A DNA stretch of 55,783 bases from Planococcus sp. ISL-109 (GCF_018613655.1 NZ_JAGGPW010000011.1:35831-91613), one strand, 5' to 3'. Shown: positions 1-9,228, counted from the first letter of the stretch. Program-made: numbers and translations. Notes: generated from the sequence alone by a model not told the origin.

Positions 1-150
1 GAGCTGGGCAGGCGCTTCCGCTTTTCTCGGTGTCTAGTTCCAGCGCCTAGCTCCTCGGGTCATAAGCCACTCCGGCTGTGCGGCTGAAAACATGCCGCTT
101 CGCCAGATCGTCTTATGCCTGTCGGAGCTGGGCAGGCGCTTCCACTTTTC
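1..150. repeat. Folded intergenic repeat, start and end copies
   Basis: A 26-base segment at 1-26 recurs at 125-150 with one mismatch, giving a 124-base period. The interval contains an imperfect inverted repeat: the arm at about 40-66 (AGCGCCTAGCTCC...CATAAG) pairs with the arm at about 109-141 (CTTATG...GGAGCTGGGCAGGCGCT). This resembles the long GC-rich hairpin repeats common between genes of Bacillales. The first copy is probably cut by the window edge. No coding capacity is seen. Confidence 0.6.
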
Positions 151-155
151 GATAC

Positions 156-187
156 AAAAAGTCCCCCGCAGTGATACTGCGGGGGAC
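156..187 (-). terminator. Riboswitch expression-platform terminator
   Basis: A perfect 12-bp stem (161-172 with 176-187, loop GAT) is followed on the minus strand by TTTTT (160-156). It lies about 60 nt downstream of the cobalamin aptamer, so it is likely the terminator formed when cobalamin is bound. Confidence 0.8.
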
Positions 188-246
188 GGATAGGACGGGT
201 TCGCAAAAAAATGCGCGTCCGGCTTGTCCTCGCAAGCTTACGGTTC

Positions 247-409
247 GGTGCTCATGAAGGCAGGTCTCCTGGCTCGTGATCAATGCTAGCTGCGCCTTCC
301 CGGGATTTTCCCAGTGGCATGTTGCAGTTCACTCTCACATACAGTGGCGGGACCGCGCCGGAATTGCACCGGCTTCCCTTTTAACTCATGTTCTTAGACA
401 TAAGCACCT
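247..409 (-). promoter_or_regulatory. Cobalamin (B12) riboswitch
   Basis: Read on the minus strand, this stretch carries the conserved core of the cobalamin riboswitch: GCGGTCCCGCCACTGT around 358-341 and the B12 box AGCCAGGAGACCTGCC at 274-259. The outer P1 helix closes with GGTGCT (about 409) against AGCACC (about 247). It sits between a promoter just inside the end of argS and a rho-independent terminator at 187-156. It therefore controls a leftward transcript whose first gene lies beyond position 1. Family knowledge suggests a cobalamin uptake or synthesis gene, or a B12-independent isozyme; the window does not show which. Confidence 0.93.
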
Positions 410-442
410 TCATGATTGCTATTCAGTTTGTTTGATGACTCT

Positions 443-470
443 ATTATACACCGAAAGTTCTAATTGTCTT
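443..470 (-). promoter_or_regulatory. Sigma-A promoter of the riboswitch transcript
   Basis: On the minus strand AAGACA (470-465) and TATAAT (448-443) are separated by 16 nt. The promoter abuts the argS stop codon and lies about 35 nt before the riboswitch aptamer. Confidence 0.6.
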
Positions 471-2132
471 CTACATTTTTTCCGGCGCTTGGACGCCGAC
501 GGTTTTCAATGCGTTGGCGAGTGTCGTCTTGACCGCTTCGATGAGCGCCAGGCGTGCACGCGTCAAGTCTTCATTGGATGCATCCAATACTTTATTGGCG
601 TTGTAGAAGCTGTGGAAGTTGGACGCCAGTTCATGGATATACGCCGTGACGCGGTGAGGCGCACGGAGTTTCGCAGCGTCCGCGATGACTTGCGGGAAAT
701 CGCCGATTTTCTTCAATACTTCGATTTCCTTGTCATCCTTCAGCAATTCCAAATGCTCGGTTGAAGCGGTAAAGTTCTGTTCAGCTGCCTGGCGCAAAAT
801 CGAGCAGATGCGCGCATGAGCGTACTGGGAATAATAAACCGGATTTTCGTTGGACTGGGAAACGGCCAAATCCAAATCAAAGTCCATGTGCGAATCGCCT
901 GAACGCATCGCGAAGAAATAACGGACCGCATCTAAGCCCACGAGTTCGACCAATTCGCGCATCGTTACGGCTTTGCCGGTGCGTTTGCTCATCTTCATTT
1001 TTTCGCCGTCTTTATATAATTGCACCATTTGGATAATACTCACTTCAAGCGTATCACGGTCATAGCCGAGTGCTTCGATCGCCGCTTTCATGCGCGAGAT
1101 GTAGCCGTGGTGATCGGCGCCCCAAATATTGATGAGCTTATCGAAGCCGCGCTGGAGCTTGTCTTCATGATACGCAATATCCGGTGTCAAATAAGTATAC
1201 GTGCCATCGTTTTTGATGAGCACACGGTCTTTGTCGTCGCCGAACGTCGTCGAGCGGAACCACGTCGCGCCGGCTTCTTCGTAAATATGGCCATTATCAC
1301 GCAGCTTTTTCAAAGCGGCATCGATTTTGCCGTTTTCATAAAGGGAGGTTTCCGAATACCATACGTCGAAATTGACGCGGAAATCCGCCAAATCTTTCTG
1401 CAGTTTCGCAAGTTCTACTTTCAAGCCGTGTTCGCGGAATGCTTTATAACGTTCTTCCTCAGTCATATGGAGGAATTTATCGCCGTGTTCGCTGACGAGG
1501 TCTGTTGCGATATCGATGATGTCCTGGCCGCGATAGCCGTCTTCCGGCATGCTCGGACCTTTGCCGAGCGCTTCAAAATAACGCCCTTCGATCGATAGCA
1601 CCAAATTATTAATCTGGTTGCCTGCATCGTTGATATAGTATTCACGGGACACTTTATAGCCAGCAAGGTCCAAAATATTGCACATCGAGTCACCGACAGA
1701 AGAGCCGCGGGCGTGCCCTAAGTGAAGGTCGCCTGTCGGGTTCGCGGATACAAACTCGACTTGGACGCGCTGATCTCCGCCAGCGTTTGAACGGCCATAT
1801 TCCGTTCCTTGCTCAAGTACGGTTTTGGCGACATCATTCAAATAATCTTTTTTAATCACGATATTGATAAAGCCTGGTCCTGCAATCTCGACCTTTTCTA
1901 TATTTGCAGACTGCGTGTCGAGGTTTTCCACAATGGCTTCTGCAATAGCACGAGGCGGCTTTTTCGCGAGGCGCGTCAATTGCATGGCGACATTTGTCGC
2001 ATAGTCGCCGTTCGCTTTGTCTTTCGGTGATTCCAATTGGACATTTACCGGTTCATCCGTCAACCCTGCTTTATGGACCGCATCGGCGATTGCTTGTTTA
2101 ATCGAGTGCTGCACTTGTTCTACTGCGTTCAT
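471..2132 (-). CDS. argS: Arginyl-tRNA synthetase
   Basis: Class I aminoacyl-tRNA synthetase that charges tRNA-Arg in the cytoplasm. The 553-residue length matches the B. subtilis enzyme. The N-terminal Arg-specific domain (about 1-110) is followed by the HIGH-type ATP motif HLGH at 137-140. The KMSKR loop is at 380-384, and an alpha-helical DALR anticodon-binding domain ends the protein. The ATG overlaps the stop of the upstream DUF1934 gene in an ATGA arrangement, so the two are translationally coupled. This argS/ywiB pairing is also found in B. subtilis. Confidence 0.98.
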   Translation of the reverse strand: MNAVEQVQHSIKQAIADAVHKAGLTDEPVNVQLESPKDKANGDYATNVAMQLTRLAKKPPRAIAEAIVENLDTQSANIEKVEIAGPGFINIVIKKDYLNDVAKTVLEQGTEYGRSNAGGDQRVQVEFVSANPTGDLHLGHARGSSVGDSMCNILDLAGYKVSREYYINDAGNQINNLVLSIEGRYFEALGKGPSMPEDGYRGQDIIDIATDLVSEHGDKFLHMTEEERYKAFREHGLKVELAKLQKDLADFRVNFDVWYSETSLYENGKIDAALKKLRDNGHIYEEAGATWFRSTTFGDDKDRVLIKNDGTYTYLTPDIAYHEDKLQRGFDKLINIWGADHHGYISRMKAAIEALGYDRDTLEVSIIQMVQLYKDGEKMKMSKRTGKAVTMRELVELVGLDAVRYFFAMRSGDSHMDFDLDLAVSQSNENPVYYSQYAHARICSILRQAAEQNFTASTEHLELLKDDKEIEVLKKIGDFPQVIADAAKLRAPHRVTAYIHELASNFHSFYNANKVLDASNEDLTRARLALIEAVKTTLANALKTVGVQAPEKM

Positions 2133-2539
2133 TTGGTTCCCTCCATAAACTGTATTTCCATTTCGTATTCGCCGACGTAATCATTTCCGAGCGCCAAATC
2201 ATAGCGCACATGGAAGCGGCTGTCCGTGACGGCCAATTCATGCGCTTTTGTCGTCAGCATGAAAGAGCCTTCCCCGTTGCGCAAATTGCCGGTTTGTTCT
2301 TTGTCGAGCAAGAACGGCAGGCGCATCTGCAAGCCTCCGCTCCTCATGACGACGGCTTCTTGTTCACCGAGTTTGACCGTAGTCCGGATGTCGAGTTCAT
2401 CTTGGCGCTCCTCGTATTGCAAATAGCGGCGGCCGCCTTTCTCTGTCAACACGCCCTCTGCTCGAAGCTCCATCACTTGCTCTTCCGACCCCGGTTGGCG
2501 GATGGTCGTCGTCAATTTGATTTTTACCGTTTTTTTCAT
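2129..2539 (-). CDS. ywiB: DUF1934 protein, YwiB-like
   Basis: A 136-residue protein of the DUF1934 (YwiB) family, predicted to form a small lipocalin-like beta barrel; no biochemical function is established. The start is supported by GGAAAGGCGG 5-14 nt upstream. The sequence alternates charged and hydrophobic residues as expected for beta strands and has no signal peptide. It directly precedes and overlaps argS by 4 nt, the same order as in B. subtilis, which makes the family assignment firmer than sequence alone. Confidence 0.88.
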   Translation of the reverse strand: MKKTVKIKLTTTIRQPGSEEQVMELRAEGVLTEKGGRRYLQYEERQDELDIRTTVKLGEQEAVVMRSGGLQMRLPFLLDKEQTGNLRNGEGSFMLTTKAHELAVTDSRFHVRYDLALGNDYVGEYEMEIQFMEGTK

Positions 2540-2577
2540 TTCTGCATCCGCCTTTCCGTTTTGTTAATAACCTTTTC

Positions 2578-2607
2578 ATTATAGCCCGACTGCTTGCGCT
2601 TTTTCAA
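2578..2607 (-). promoter_or_regulatory. Sigma-A promoter of ywiB-argS
   Basis: TTGAAA (2607-2602), an 18-nt spacer and TATAAT (2583-2578) on the minus strand, about 40 nt upstream of the ywiB start codon. Confidence 0.7.
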
Positions 2608-2691
2608 TGTTATGTCGGTGAATACACCTCGGTTTTCTCCAGCAGTGCCTCCCTCATTCTGTAAACCGCCTGCTTCTTTTGCCTTTAAACG

Positions 2692-2735
2692 AAAAAAAAG
2701 CCGCCGCAAAACGACATCAAGCGTTTTGGGCAGCC
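2692..2735 (-). terminator. Terminator after speE-speB
   Basis: A GC-rich imperfect stem (CAAAACG against CGTTTTG, extended by GCTGCC/GGCGGC) is followed on the minus strand by eight T residues, 8 nt after the speB stop. Confidence 0.8.
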
Positions 2736-2742
2736 CTTGAAA

Positions 2743-3615
2743 CTATTTCACCCAGCCGAGAATCATTTCGCGGATGAGTTTGCTTGCTGTGTTGGCGGTT
2801 TGGTCGGAATGATCATACACTGGCGCGAGTTCGACAAGGTCGAAACCGACAACGTTGACGCCGGATGCCGCGATGGCATGGATCGATGCGAGTAGCTCAC
2901 GCGAAGTGATGCCGCCTGCATCGACCGTGCCTGTACCCGGCGCATGCGCCGGATCGAGCACGTCCATATCAACCGTGATGTAAACCGGGCGCCCGTCGAG
3001 TGTCGGCAACACTTGTTTCAACGGCTCGAGCACTTCGAATTTATAAAGATGCAGGCCTTGTTCTTTCGCCCAATCGAACTCTTCTTTCATGCCCGAACGG
3101 ATGCCGAACGAATAGACATTCTTCGGTCCGATCTGATCCGCGATTTTACGGATCGGTGTGGAGTGGGAATATTCCTCGCCTTCGTAGTTTTCGCGAAGAT
3201 CGGTATGCGCGTCAAAATGAATGATCGCGAGGTCGTCATATTTGCTGGCGACCGCTTTCATGACCGGTAGCGACACCAAATGCTCGCCGCCCATGCCCAT
3301 CGGAATTTTCCCGTCGGCTAATAGCGTGTGCACGTAAGTCTCGATTTCAACAAGGGATTTTTCTGGATTGCCGAATGGCAACGGAATATCGCCCGCGTCG
3401 AAGAATAGCACGTCCCCGAGTTCACGGTCCAAATACAGGCTGTATTCTTCAAGCCCGATTGATACTTCACGGATTTTGTTCGGTCCGAAACGCGATCCTG
3501 GACGGTAGCTGACGGTCCAGTCCATCGGCATGCCGTAAAGAACCGCTTTCGATTCTTCGTAGTTCGGATGGCTTTTGATGAATACTTTTCCTGAATACGT
3601 CTCGTCAAAGCGCAT
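2743..3615 (-). CDS. speB: Agmatinase
   Basis: Ureohydrolase that splits agmatine into putrescine and urea. The 290-residue length is the usual size. The binuclear Mn site is visible: GGEH near residue 110, DAHTD near 137, and DMDVLDP near 218 with a following GTGT loop. It starts 1 nt after the speE stop and shares its transcript. Agmatinase supplies putrescine and SpeE converts it to spermidine, so the pair forms a complete putrescine-to-spermidine step. The order speE-speB equals B. subtilis ywhF-ywhG. Confidence 0.96.
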   Translation of the reverse strand: MRFDETYSGKVFIKSHPNYEESKAVLYGMPMDWTVSYRPGSRFGPNKIREVSIGLEEYSLYLDRELGDVLFFDAGDIPLPFGNPEKSLVEIETYVHTLLADGKIPMGMGGEHLVSLPVMKAVASKYDDLAIIHFDAHTDLRENYEGEEYSHSTPIRKIADQIGPKNVYSFGIRSGMKEEFDWAKEQGLHLYKFEVLEPLKQVLPTLDGRPVYITVDMDVLDPAHAPGTGTVDAGGITSRELLASIHAIAASGVNVVGFDLVELAPVYDHSDQTANTASKLIREMILGWVK

Positions 3616-3616
3616 C

Positions 3617-4450
3617 TTATTTACCCACCAGGTCTTTCACGAATTTCGGCAACACGAATGCAGCGCTGTGCAATTCTTTCGTGTAGTACTTCGTTTCGAT
3701 GTCATGGAAACGCTCCGCTGGCACTTCTAGCGGGTTGTATTTTTTCGATCCGATCGTGAACGCCCACAAGCCGCTCGGGTAAGTCGGGATGTTCGCCAAA
3801 TACAAACTCGTGATTGGGAAAATTTCTTTCACGTCTTTTTGTACTTGTTCGATCAAGTCCGCTTTAAACCATGGATTGTCCGATTGTGCGACGAAAATGC
3901 CGTCTTCTTTTAATGCTCTGGAGATCCCTGCGTAAAAGCCTTTCGAGAACAAGTTCACTGCCGGTCCGACAGGTTCTGTGGAATCGACCATGATGACGTC
4001 GTACTCGTTTTCGGATTCTGCAATGTGCATGAAACCATCTCCGACGATCAATTCGACACGTGCGTCTTCAAGACCCGATGCGATGGAAGGCAAGAATTTT
4101 TTCGAGTACTCGATCACTTTGCCGTCAATGTCGACAAGCGTCGCTTTTTTGACCGAAGGGTGTTTCAGGATTTCACGGATTACGCCTCCGTCGCCGCCTC
4201 CGACAACCAGCACGTTCTCTGGGTTCGGGTGAGTGAATAATGGTACGTGTGCGACCATTTCGTGGTAGACGAATTCGTCTTTTTCAGAGGTCATGACCAT
4301 GCCGTCAAGGAAAAGCATATTGCCCCATTCTGCGGTTTCAGCCATCTCCAAATATTGGAAATCCGTTTGCTCAGTATGAAGCGTTTTATTGATTTTCATT
4401 GTAATTCCGAAGTTTTCGGTTTGTTTTTCGGTATACCAGAATCCTGCCAT
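3617..4450 (-). CDS. speE: Spermidine synthase
   Basis: Aminopropyltransferase that makes spermidine from putrescine and decarboxylated S-adenosylmethionine. The 277-residue protein is close to B. subtilis SpeE throughout. The N-terminal beta domain begins [13 protein letters not shown]. The glycine-rich cofactor loop GGGDGG lies near residue 87, and the catalytic DSTEPVGP segment near 156. The start ATG follows AAAGGAG at an 11-nt spacing. It is first in a two-gene operon with speB. Confidence 0.97.
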   Translation of the reverse strand: MAGFWYTEKQTENFGITMKINKTLHTEQTDFQYLEMAETAEWGNMLFLDGMVMTSEKDEFVYHEMVAHVPLFTHPNPENVLVVGGGDGGVIREILKHPSVKKATLVDIDGKVIEYSKKFLPSIASGLEDARVELIVGDGFMHIAESENEYDVIMVDSTEPVGPAVNLFSKGFYAGISRALKEDGIFVAQSDNPWFKADLIEQVQKDVKEIFPITSLYLANIPTYPSGLWAFTIGSKKYNPLEVPAERFHDIETKYYTKELHSAAFVLPKFVKDLVGK

Positions 4451-4496
4451 GTATAATCAAACTCCTTTAATAATTGATATTCAAATCACTTTACAA

Positions 4497-4524
4497 AGTA
4501 TAAGTGTTTTCACCAAAAGTGCAA
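4497..4524 (-). promoter_or_regulatory. Sigma-A promoter of speE-speB
   Basis: TTGCAC (4524-4519), a 16-nt spacer and TATACT (4502-4497) on the minus strand, about 47 nt upstream of the speE ATG. Confidence 0.6.
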
Positions 4525-4619
4525 TACTCTTTTCCGCCACTGTTGTTTGCCCGATTTCAAGGCCGGTATGCATCCCGGTTGCGGTTAGTTCCGGTAAGAA
4601 GGCCTGCTTGTGTGCATAG

Positions 4620-4669
4620 AAAAAGGCTTTCTGCAAAGGGAATCGATTCCCTGCACAGAAAACCTTTTT
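4620..4669. terminator. Large hairpin, likely ywhD terminator
   Basis: A long interrupted hairpin: AAAAAGG and TTTCTG arms pair with CAGAAA and CCTTTTT, with the palindrome GGGAATCGATTCCC at the tip. Both ends carry A/T tracts, so it could terminate in either direction. The most likely user is the leftward ywhD transcript, although the distance (about 200 nt) is long. Confidence 0.5.
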
Positions 4670-4865
4670 GCCTGATGGGCGCGGAGGAAGTGACATGAGG
4701 CATTGGGCTTGGGTTTGTCGCAATGGCTCACAACACTTGCCCGCTATCAGGTGTCCTAGCTTTCTACATGACAAGCTGTACTCTCAGTTTACTTTTTTTC
4801 CGGATCAACTTCAACCGCCGGAAGGACCGTTTTTCATCTTTCACATTTCGTTCAATTATCAAAAC

Positions 4866-5381
4866 TTATTTTGATAAGCCATTATGCAGTTGTTCAGTGC
4901 TATGCTCCCACATTTCCGGGTTGTGGGTTTTCAAATAATCGGCGAGCACTTTTTTCGACGGAGCATCCATATGGTCGACGATGATTTTGCGTTTCATCGA
5001 TTTGTCCATCAAGTTGACATGGTCTGCCAACATTTTATAGCCGCGGCGCTTTTCACGGTTGACGACCATTTCACACGCTGTGACACCGGCATAATAAGGG
5101 CCGGCCGGGTTGAAATCGATGGTGATCCAGACGAGCCAATAGTTTTTTCCGCCTGCGGAATCTTCTCGGTTGGTTGTGAATTTGATGCCCTTTTCGACTT
5201 GGCTTCTGGCGTGCATCGCGCCGATATCGAGCACTGCGTCTTGTTCTTCGACGTCGATGATGAGCGGCGAAACGTTTTCAAGTGACAAGGAACCGATGCC
5301 GTATCCTTTGTGGCCGTCCGTCGGATCGTCTTTTATAATGGTGAATCCCAATTTCTTTTTGGGCTTTTCTTCATTTGCCAT
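4866..5381 (-). CDS. ywhD: YwhD family protein
   Basis: A 171-residue cytoplasmic protein that matches B. subtilis YwhD in size and sequence (GHKGYGIGSLSLEN, then DIGAMHARS, then PAGPYYAG). The function is unknown. The open frame extends upstream, but the start at 5381 (MANEEKPKKK) is chosen because GGAGG lies 10 nt before it and the upstream extension has no similarity. It is divergent from ywhB with only 64 nt between the two starts; B. subtilis has the same neighbours. Confidence 0.9.
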   Translation of the reverse strand: MANEEKPKKKLGFTIIKDDPTDGHKGYGIGSLSLENVSPLIIDVEEQDAVLDIGAMHARSQVEKGIKFTTNREDSAGGKNYWLVWITIDFNPAGPYYAGVTACEMVVNREKRRGYKMLADHVNLMDKSMKRKIIVDHMDAPSKKVLADYLKTHNPEMWEHSTEQLHNGLSK

Positions 5382-5409
5382 TTGTACAATTCCTCCATTC
5401 TGATATGAT
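5382..5409 (+). promoter_or_regulatory. Candidate promoter of ywhB
   Basis: TTGTAC (5382-5387), 16 nt, TATGAT (5404-5409) on the plus strand, in the 64-nt gap shared with the divergent ywhD start. Confidence 0.5.
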
Positions 5410-5445
5410 AATCCTAACATCCAATGAAAAGGAGCTGTATCCATT

Positions 5446-5631
5446 ATGCCATACGTAACTGTCAAAATGCTTGAAGGTCGCACAGATGAGCAAAAACGCG
5501 CACTCGTCGAGAAAGTGACGGCGGCTGTTTCAGAGACAATAGATGCCCCGCCGGAAAAAGTTTTCGTATTCCTAGAAGACCTGAAGAAAAGCGAGTACGC
5601 TGTCAACGGCAAGCTGTTGAACGACGAGTAA
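5446..5631 (+). CDS. ywhB: 4-oxalocrotonate tautomerase family protein
   Basis: A 61-residue tautomerase monomer of the 4-OT superfamily, which normally assembles into a hexamer. Pro2, which becomes the N-terminal catalytic proline after Met removal, is present, as is an arginine-containing segment (GRTDEQKRALVEKVT) typical of the fold. AAAAGGAG lies 8 nt before the ATG. The natural substrate of the B. subtilis counterpart YwhB is not known. A terminator follows directly. Confidence 0.92.
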   Translation: MPYVTVKMLEGRTDEQKRALVEKVTAAVSETIDAPPEKVFVFLEDLKKSEYAVNGKLLNDE

Positions 5632-5637
5632 ACAAAA

Positions 5638-5660
5638 ACTCCCCGAGGGGAGTTTTTTTA
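5638..5660 (+). terminator. Terminator after ywhB
   Basis: Stem ACTCCCC/GGGGAGT with a GA loop, followed by TTTTTTATTTT. Confidence 0.9.
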
Positions 5661-5717
5661 TTTTGTTGGGAAATATGTGTGTTGCTTGTGCTCCTGAGGT
5701 AGGAAATGAGATTGGTT

Positions 5718-5855
5718 GGAGATTGCGCTCCAATCGGACGCTTTCCGCGGACATGGCCTCAGCCGCTTCCCTCGCTCCGCTCAGTCCAGTGTCTTCGGCT
5801 CATGCTATTCCCGCAGGAGTCGCCGATTTCCACTCCATTTCTATATTTATAGCGG
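5718..5855 (-). repeat. Intergenic repeat family A, minus orientation
   Basis: A GC-rich non-coding segment recognisable by three blocks: GGAGCGCAATCTCC near the distal end, CCGCGGAAAGCGTCCG, and CGGCGACTCCTGCGGG. The same blocks, in the other orientation, occur at 23829-24040, and a related form at 37482-37790. Such repeats are frequent between Bacillales genes. Its origin and role are unknown. Confidence 0.65.
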
Positions 5856-6062
5856 GGAATAATTATTTCAACTCTGTAACTCAGTCTACACAGTAGCAGA
5901 GACTCCTGAAAACGAATCCCTCAATCTAGCCCTTCGTACTGAAGGGAGTGAGGTTTTGAACATTTTACCTCTTGCTTTTATAAGGAAGCGATTTCCCAAC
6001 CAGCGGATCCACATTCGAGAAGCAGATCTGATTTTACATAATCGAGTTAATGAAATATCACA

Positions 6063-6147
6063 GCCGCCTCGCGTCACGGGTGAGCCGATGCAGGGAGACA
6101 GCGAATTTCTGGCTCACTGCAAGAGGCCAACCCAGAGCAGGGCGGCG
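6063..6147 (-). repeat. Hairpin repeat family B, copy 1
   Basis: Minus-strand copy of an ~87-bp element bounded by GCCGCC(C/T)CG and GCGNGNNGGC. The two halves are near-complementary, so the transcript would form one long hairpin. Further copies are at 23496-23583, 36924-37010, 55120-55206 and 55368-55454. The rest of the gap 5856-6372 holds no recognisable gene. Confidence 0.7.
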
Positions 6148-6372
6148 AATTCCAAAGTGATGATCCATCAAACGCATACACATTTCCACAGACCAATTCC
6201 AAATTCCAGCTCATTTCCTCCAGTTCACGTCAGCTCAATCCCAAGCGAGGCTGCGGATCTTTTCATGAGAAAAGAATTTGCCTTCTCGCTATACCTCAAA
6301 AAAAGTCCTAAATAAGCCAATAAAAACAAATTATATAAATGCACTTTCAATCACCCGAAATTTCACTTCACT

Positions 6373-6879
6373 TTAAGAATGCTTCAATTGCTCGAGCTCT
6401 TCCAAAAAACGAAGCGCTTCTTCGGTTTCGGCTTGTGTGAAATTCAATTTCCCTTTGACGCTGTGGAGTTTGGCGATTTGTTCGTTTCTCTCCAAGTGGT
6501 CGAAATACAGGAGCGTCGCTGTCAATTCCAGGAAGCGGGCGCTTTTTCCGTTCAGGAGCGCTGCCGCTTGTGGATGCTGTAAAAAGGAAGAGCCTAGAGC
6601 ATTGCGGAATTCCATGCCTTCATCCGTAACGGCGTATTTATACTGGACGTAGGAGCCTTTGTCTTCGAGTGCTTCGGATAAAAAGCCCATATCGCAAAGC
6701 TCATCGATGCGCGCCGCCAGTTCTTCTGAGTACGGCCCGTAAATGTGGAATTCATATTTCTCCTGAAACGGCACGTTCAATTTTTTCATGATATAGATCA
6801 TTTTCTGCAGTTTCTTGCGACCGGTTACTCCTTCGGCCGTCGCGATAAAGTCGACGATTTTCGCATGTTCTTGGAGCAA
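6373..6879 (-). CDS. ywgA: YwgA family protein
   Basis: A 168-residue protein resembling B. subtilis YwgA, with the conserved segment EVTGRKKLQKMIY-like near residue 20 and FHIYGPYSEEL near 45. The function is unknown. A TTG start is used: its codon abuts the ywfO stop exactly and GAAGGAGGGG lies 5 nt upstream. It ends the likely lipL-ywfO-ywgA transcription unit. The helix-rich sequence and lack of membrane segments suggest a soluble protein, possibly a partner of YwfO. Confidence 0.85.
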   Translation of the reverse strand: MLQEHAKIVDFIATAEGVTGRKKLQKMIYIMKKLNVPFQEKYEFHIYGPYSEELAARIDELCDMGFLSEALEDKGSYVQYKYAVTDEGMEFRNALGSSFLQHPQAAALLNGKSARFLELTATLLYFDHLERNEQIAKLHSVKGKLNFTQAETEEALRFLEELEQLKHS

Positions 6880-8184
6880 CTATACCCCTCCTTCTCTAAG
6901 CATTTCCAGGATTTGCTGCTTGATGGCTTTTTTCTTGCCGTCGATGAGCAGTTCCGCTGGAAAATACAATTTATAATCGGTTCGGCGTTTGCCGGAAATG
7001 GCATCGACAACTTGAGACAGTCGCGATAATTCCTTGACGTCGCCGTTTGGCATCAGTAATTGGATCGGCAAGCGCTCTTCCTCTTCGCCCGGCCGGTAGA
7101 AATCATACGGCAAATCGGACGTCGAATCGGCGATCAAATAATACTCTGGATTGATTCCTGCCTGCTCGAATAATGCAGCGAGTTCCCCAAGTTTTTTATA
7201 GTCTTTCCCTGGGTCGAAATCGACATACTGGAACAAACGGCGGTTGACGAAGCGGTCGCATAAATCCGCCAGAATCGGATCGCGTTCGTTCATCCATAAT
7301 TGAAAATAGGTCATCAAGACCCCTTCATCGAGCGCCAAATAATCGGCGAGCGTGAAGCTTCGGTCGAAAAAGGCGAGAAAATGCGTCGGCGGTTGTTTGA
7401 ATTTATAACCGCTCTCGCTCAACTCTTTAGCGCGCTGCAAGATTTTCCGCAAAATGACTTCTGCGCTTCTGGCGACGGGGTGGAAATATACTTGCCAGTA
7501 CATCTGGTAGCGGCTCATGATGTAGTCTTCCACTGCGTGCATGCCGCTCGATTTGATGACGACCTGGTCGGCGAGCGGCCGCATGACACGCAAAATGCGC
7601 TCCATATCAAAATGGCCGTAGGAAACGCCCGTGTAATAAGCATCGCGCTGCAGGTAATCCATGCGGTCCGCATCGATCTGGCTTGAAATGAGCGACACGA
7701 CTTGTTTGTTGGAATAGGTTTTCGCGATGACTTCTGCGACATGCGCAGGGAAATCCGCGGACACTTTTTTCAAAATCCCATTCACTTCTGTGTCCCCAGT
7801 CAAAATCGCCTTAGTGAACTCCTCGTGGTCCACATTGAACACTTTCTCGAACGAATGGGAAAACGGTCCGTGCCCGAGGTCGTGCAAGAGCGCCGCACAT
7901 AATACCGTCAAACGTTCGCTTTCATCCCATTCTGGGCGGCCGTGGAATACATCGTCCGAAATGCGCCGGACGATTTCGTAGACGCCGAGTGAATGGCTGA
8001 AGCGACTATGCTCTGCACCGTGAAAGACTAGATAAGACGTGCCCAATTGTTTGATGCGGCGCAAACGCTGGAACTCTTTTGAATTGATGAGATCCCAAAT
8101 CACCTGGTCGCGCACATGGATATACCGGTGAACCGGATCTTTGAACACTTTCTCTTCAACTAACTTCTGTGTCGCGTAGCTCAC
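6880..8184 (-). CDS. ywfO: HD-domain nucleotide phosphohydrolase, YwfO-like
   Basis: Metal-dependent HD-superfamily phosphohydrolase of the YwfO/EF1143 type; characterised relatives hydrolyse deoxynucleoside triphosphates. An N-terminal KDPVHRYIHV segment is followed by the metal-binding HDLGHGPFSH motif near residue 108 and a later SSQIDADRMDYL segment carrying another metal-site Asp. Two GTG codons are possible starts (8190 and 8184). The second is preferred because GGAGG lies 7 nt before it, giving 434 residues. It lies 49 nt downstream of lipL and touches ywgA. Confidence 0.9.
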   Translation of the reverse strand: MSYATQKLVEEKVFKDPVHRYIHVRDQVIWDLINSKEFQRLRRIKQLGTSYLVFHGAEHSRFSHSLGVYEIVRRISDDVFHGRPEWDESERLTVLCAALLHDLGHGPFSHSFEKVFNVDHEEFTKAILTGDTEVNGILKKVSADFPAHVAEVIAKTYSNKQVVSLISSQIDADRMDYLQRDAYYTGVSYGHFDMERILRVMRPLADQVVIKSSGMHAVEDYIMSRYQMYWQVYFHPVARSAEVILRKILQRAKELSESGYKFKQPPTHFLAFFDRSFTLADYLALDEGVLMTYFQLWMNERDPILADLCDRFVNRRLFQYVDFDPGKDYKKLGELAALFEQAGINPEYYLIADSTSDLPYDFYRPGEEEERLPIQLLMPNGDVKELSRLSQVVDAISGKRRTDYKLYFPAELLIDGKKKAIKQQILEMLREGGV

Positions 8185-8233
8185 AGGCACTCCTCCTCGA
8201 ATCAGTATTGGTTATTCTACACTAATCGAACGA

Positions 8234-9055
8234 TCATTCAAGGGTCCGTTCGAGCATTTTTTCATTGCGCTCAAGAACCCGTTTCAAATAGAACGAATAC
8301 AATTCGAACTCATCGTTCTTAAGCGGCATTAGGGCAGGCGATCCGAGCAGTGCATGCAAATCGAGCACCACTTCCGGAACGGTGATGTCCCGGCCGAGCA
8401 GTTCGCTGAGTGAAGCCATCACTTCAGGCTGGATGTCGGGATAGCCGAATTTCGTTTCTTCGCCCTGTTTCCCTGCTTCATAAAACTCACCGATCACTTC
8501 TGCGCGCTGTGCCCCGCTTCCTTCGATACACAGGTACACTTGTACCGCGATGCCGCGGCGTATGCGGCGCTGGGAAATCCCGGCGAACTTCTTCCCGCCG
8601 ATGCTCAAATCATACGATCCCGGGCAATACGAGCCGACGATTTCGTAAGCATCGATTTTGGCTTCTGGGAATAAAGCTTCAACGAGTTCAAGCATCATGT
8701 CGTACCCTTGTGGAATGTCGATGGCGCCTTCTTTTTCCGATAACACGATGGAAATGTTCAGCACACCGGAATCGAGCACCACGGCGAGCCCTCCGGAATT
8801 CCGGACAATCACCCGGTAACCTTGGTCTTCAAGTACCGCCATCGCGTCGTCGATATGCGGCAAGCGGTGGTCCTGTATGCCAAGGACGATCGTATCATCG
8901 TGGACCCAAGTCCTGACCGTTGGCGGGCTTTTTTGCGAGCCGACCAGTTCGCATAGCGTGTCGTCCGCCGCAAACGACTCGAGCGCTGAGCGTTTGCGTG
9001 CGCTCAGCGATTGATCCCAAAACCGCCAATTTTCATCTTCTATAAATAAAGCCAT
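8234..9055 (-). CDS. lipL: Octanoyl-[GcvH]:protein N-octanoyltransferase
   Basis: Amidotransferase of the biotin/lipoate ligase fold that moves the octanoyl group from GcvH to the E2 subunits of 2-oxoacid dehydrogenases. The 273-residue length fits LipL. The catalytic cysteine is Cys144 in GSYCPGSYDL, and GGKKFAGISQRR at 153-164 supplies the conserved lysine. The RNSGGLAVV loop lies near residue 85. GAGGAG stands 8 nt before the ATG. In B. subtilis pta separates lipL from hemQ; here the two genes are directly divergent. Confidence 0.93.
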   Translation of the reverse strand: MALFIEDENWRFWDQSLSARKRSALESFAADDTLCELVGSQKSPPTVRTWVHDDTIVLGIQDHRLPHIDDAMAVLEDQGYRVIVRNSGGLAVVLDSGVLNISIVLSEKEGAIDIPQGYDMMLELVEALFPEAKIDAYEIVGSYCPGSYDLSIGGKKFAGISQRRIRRGIAVQVYLCIEGSGAQRAEVIGEFYEAGKQGEETKFGYPDIQPEVMASLSELLGRDITVPEVVLDLHALLGSPALMPLKNDEFELYSFYLKRVLERNEKMLERTLE

Positions 9056-9228
9056 GAATTCATTCTCCTCTTTTGCTCATTGCTCCCTTCAGTTTACCTT
9101 TTTCGCAGCAGACTGAAAAGCCAGGAGGACAATGGCAAATTGGTGACATACCGCATTCGGATAGGAACTTAACTGCCGCTTATGATAAACTATTGGGGAG
9201 AGATTCATATAAAAGGAGTGTTCTACTG

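Larger units (their letters stand above)
4451..4865. other. Gene-free gap between speE and ywhD
   Basis: No convincing gene is present in this 415-bp gap. It holds the speE promoter, a strong hairpin at 4620-4669, and short palindromes. In B. subtilis a penicillin-binding protein gene (pbpG/ywhE) sits at this place; no remnant of it could be recognised by eye. The open frames here lack ribosome sites and recognisable protein sequence. Confidence 0.55.

Noticed and set aside
276..764. Plus-strand open frame across the riboswitch and the end of argS
   Set aside because: It covers the riboswitch and is antisense to argS; no ribosome site and no protein-like pattern.
4481..4774. Minus-strand 97-residue frame between speE and ywhD
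   Set aside because: It spans the speE promoter and a terminator-like hairpin, has no ribosome site and no recognisable similarity.
5956..6315. Plus-strand 119-residue frame upstream of ywgA
   Set aside because: It runs through the hairpin repeat B copy and has no ribosome site; it is a by-product of the repeat.
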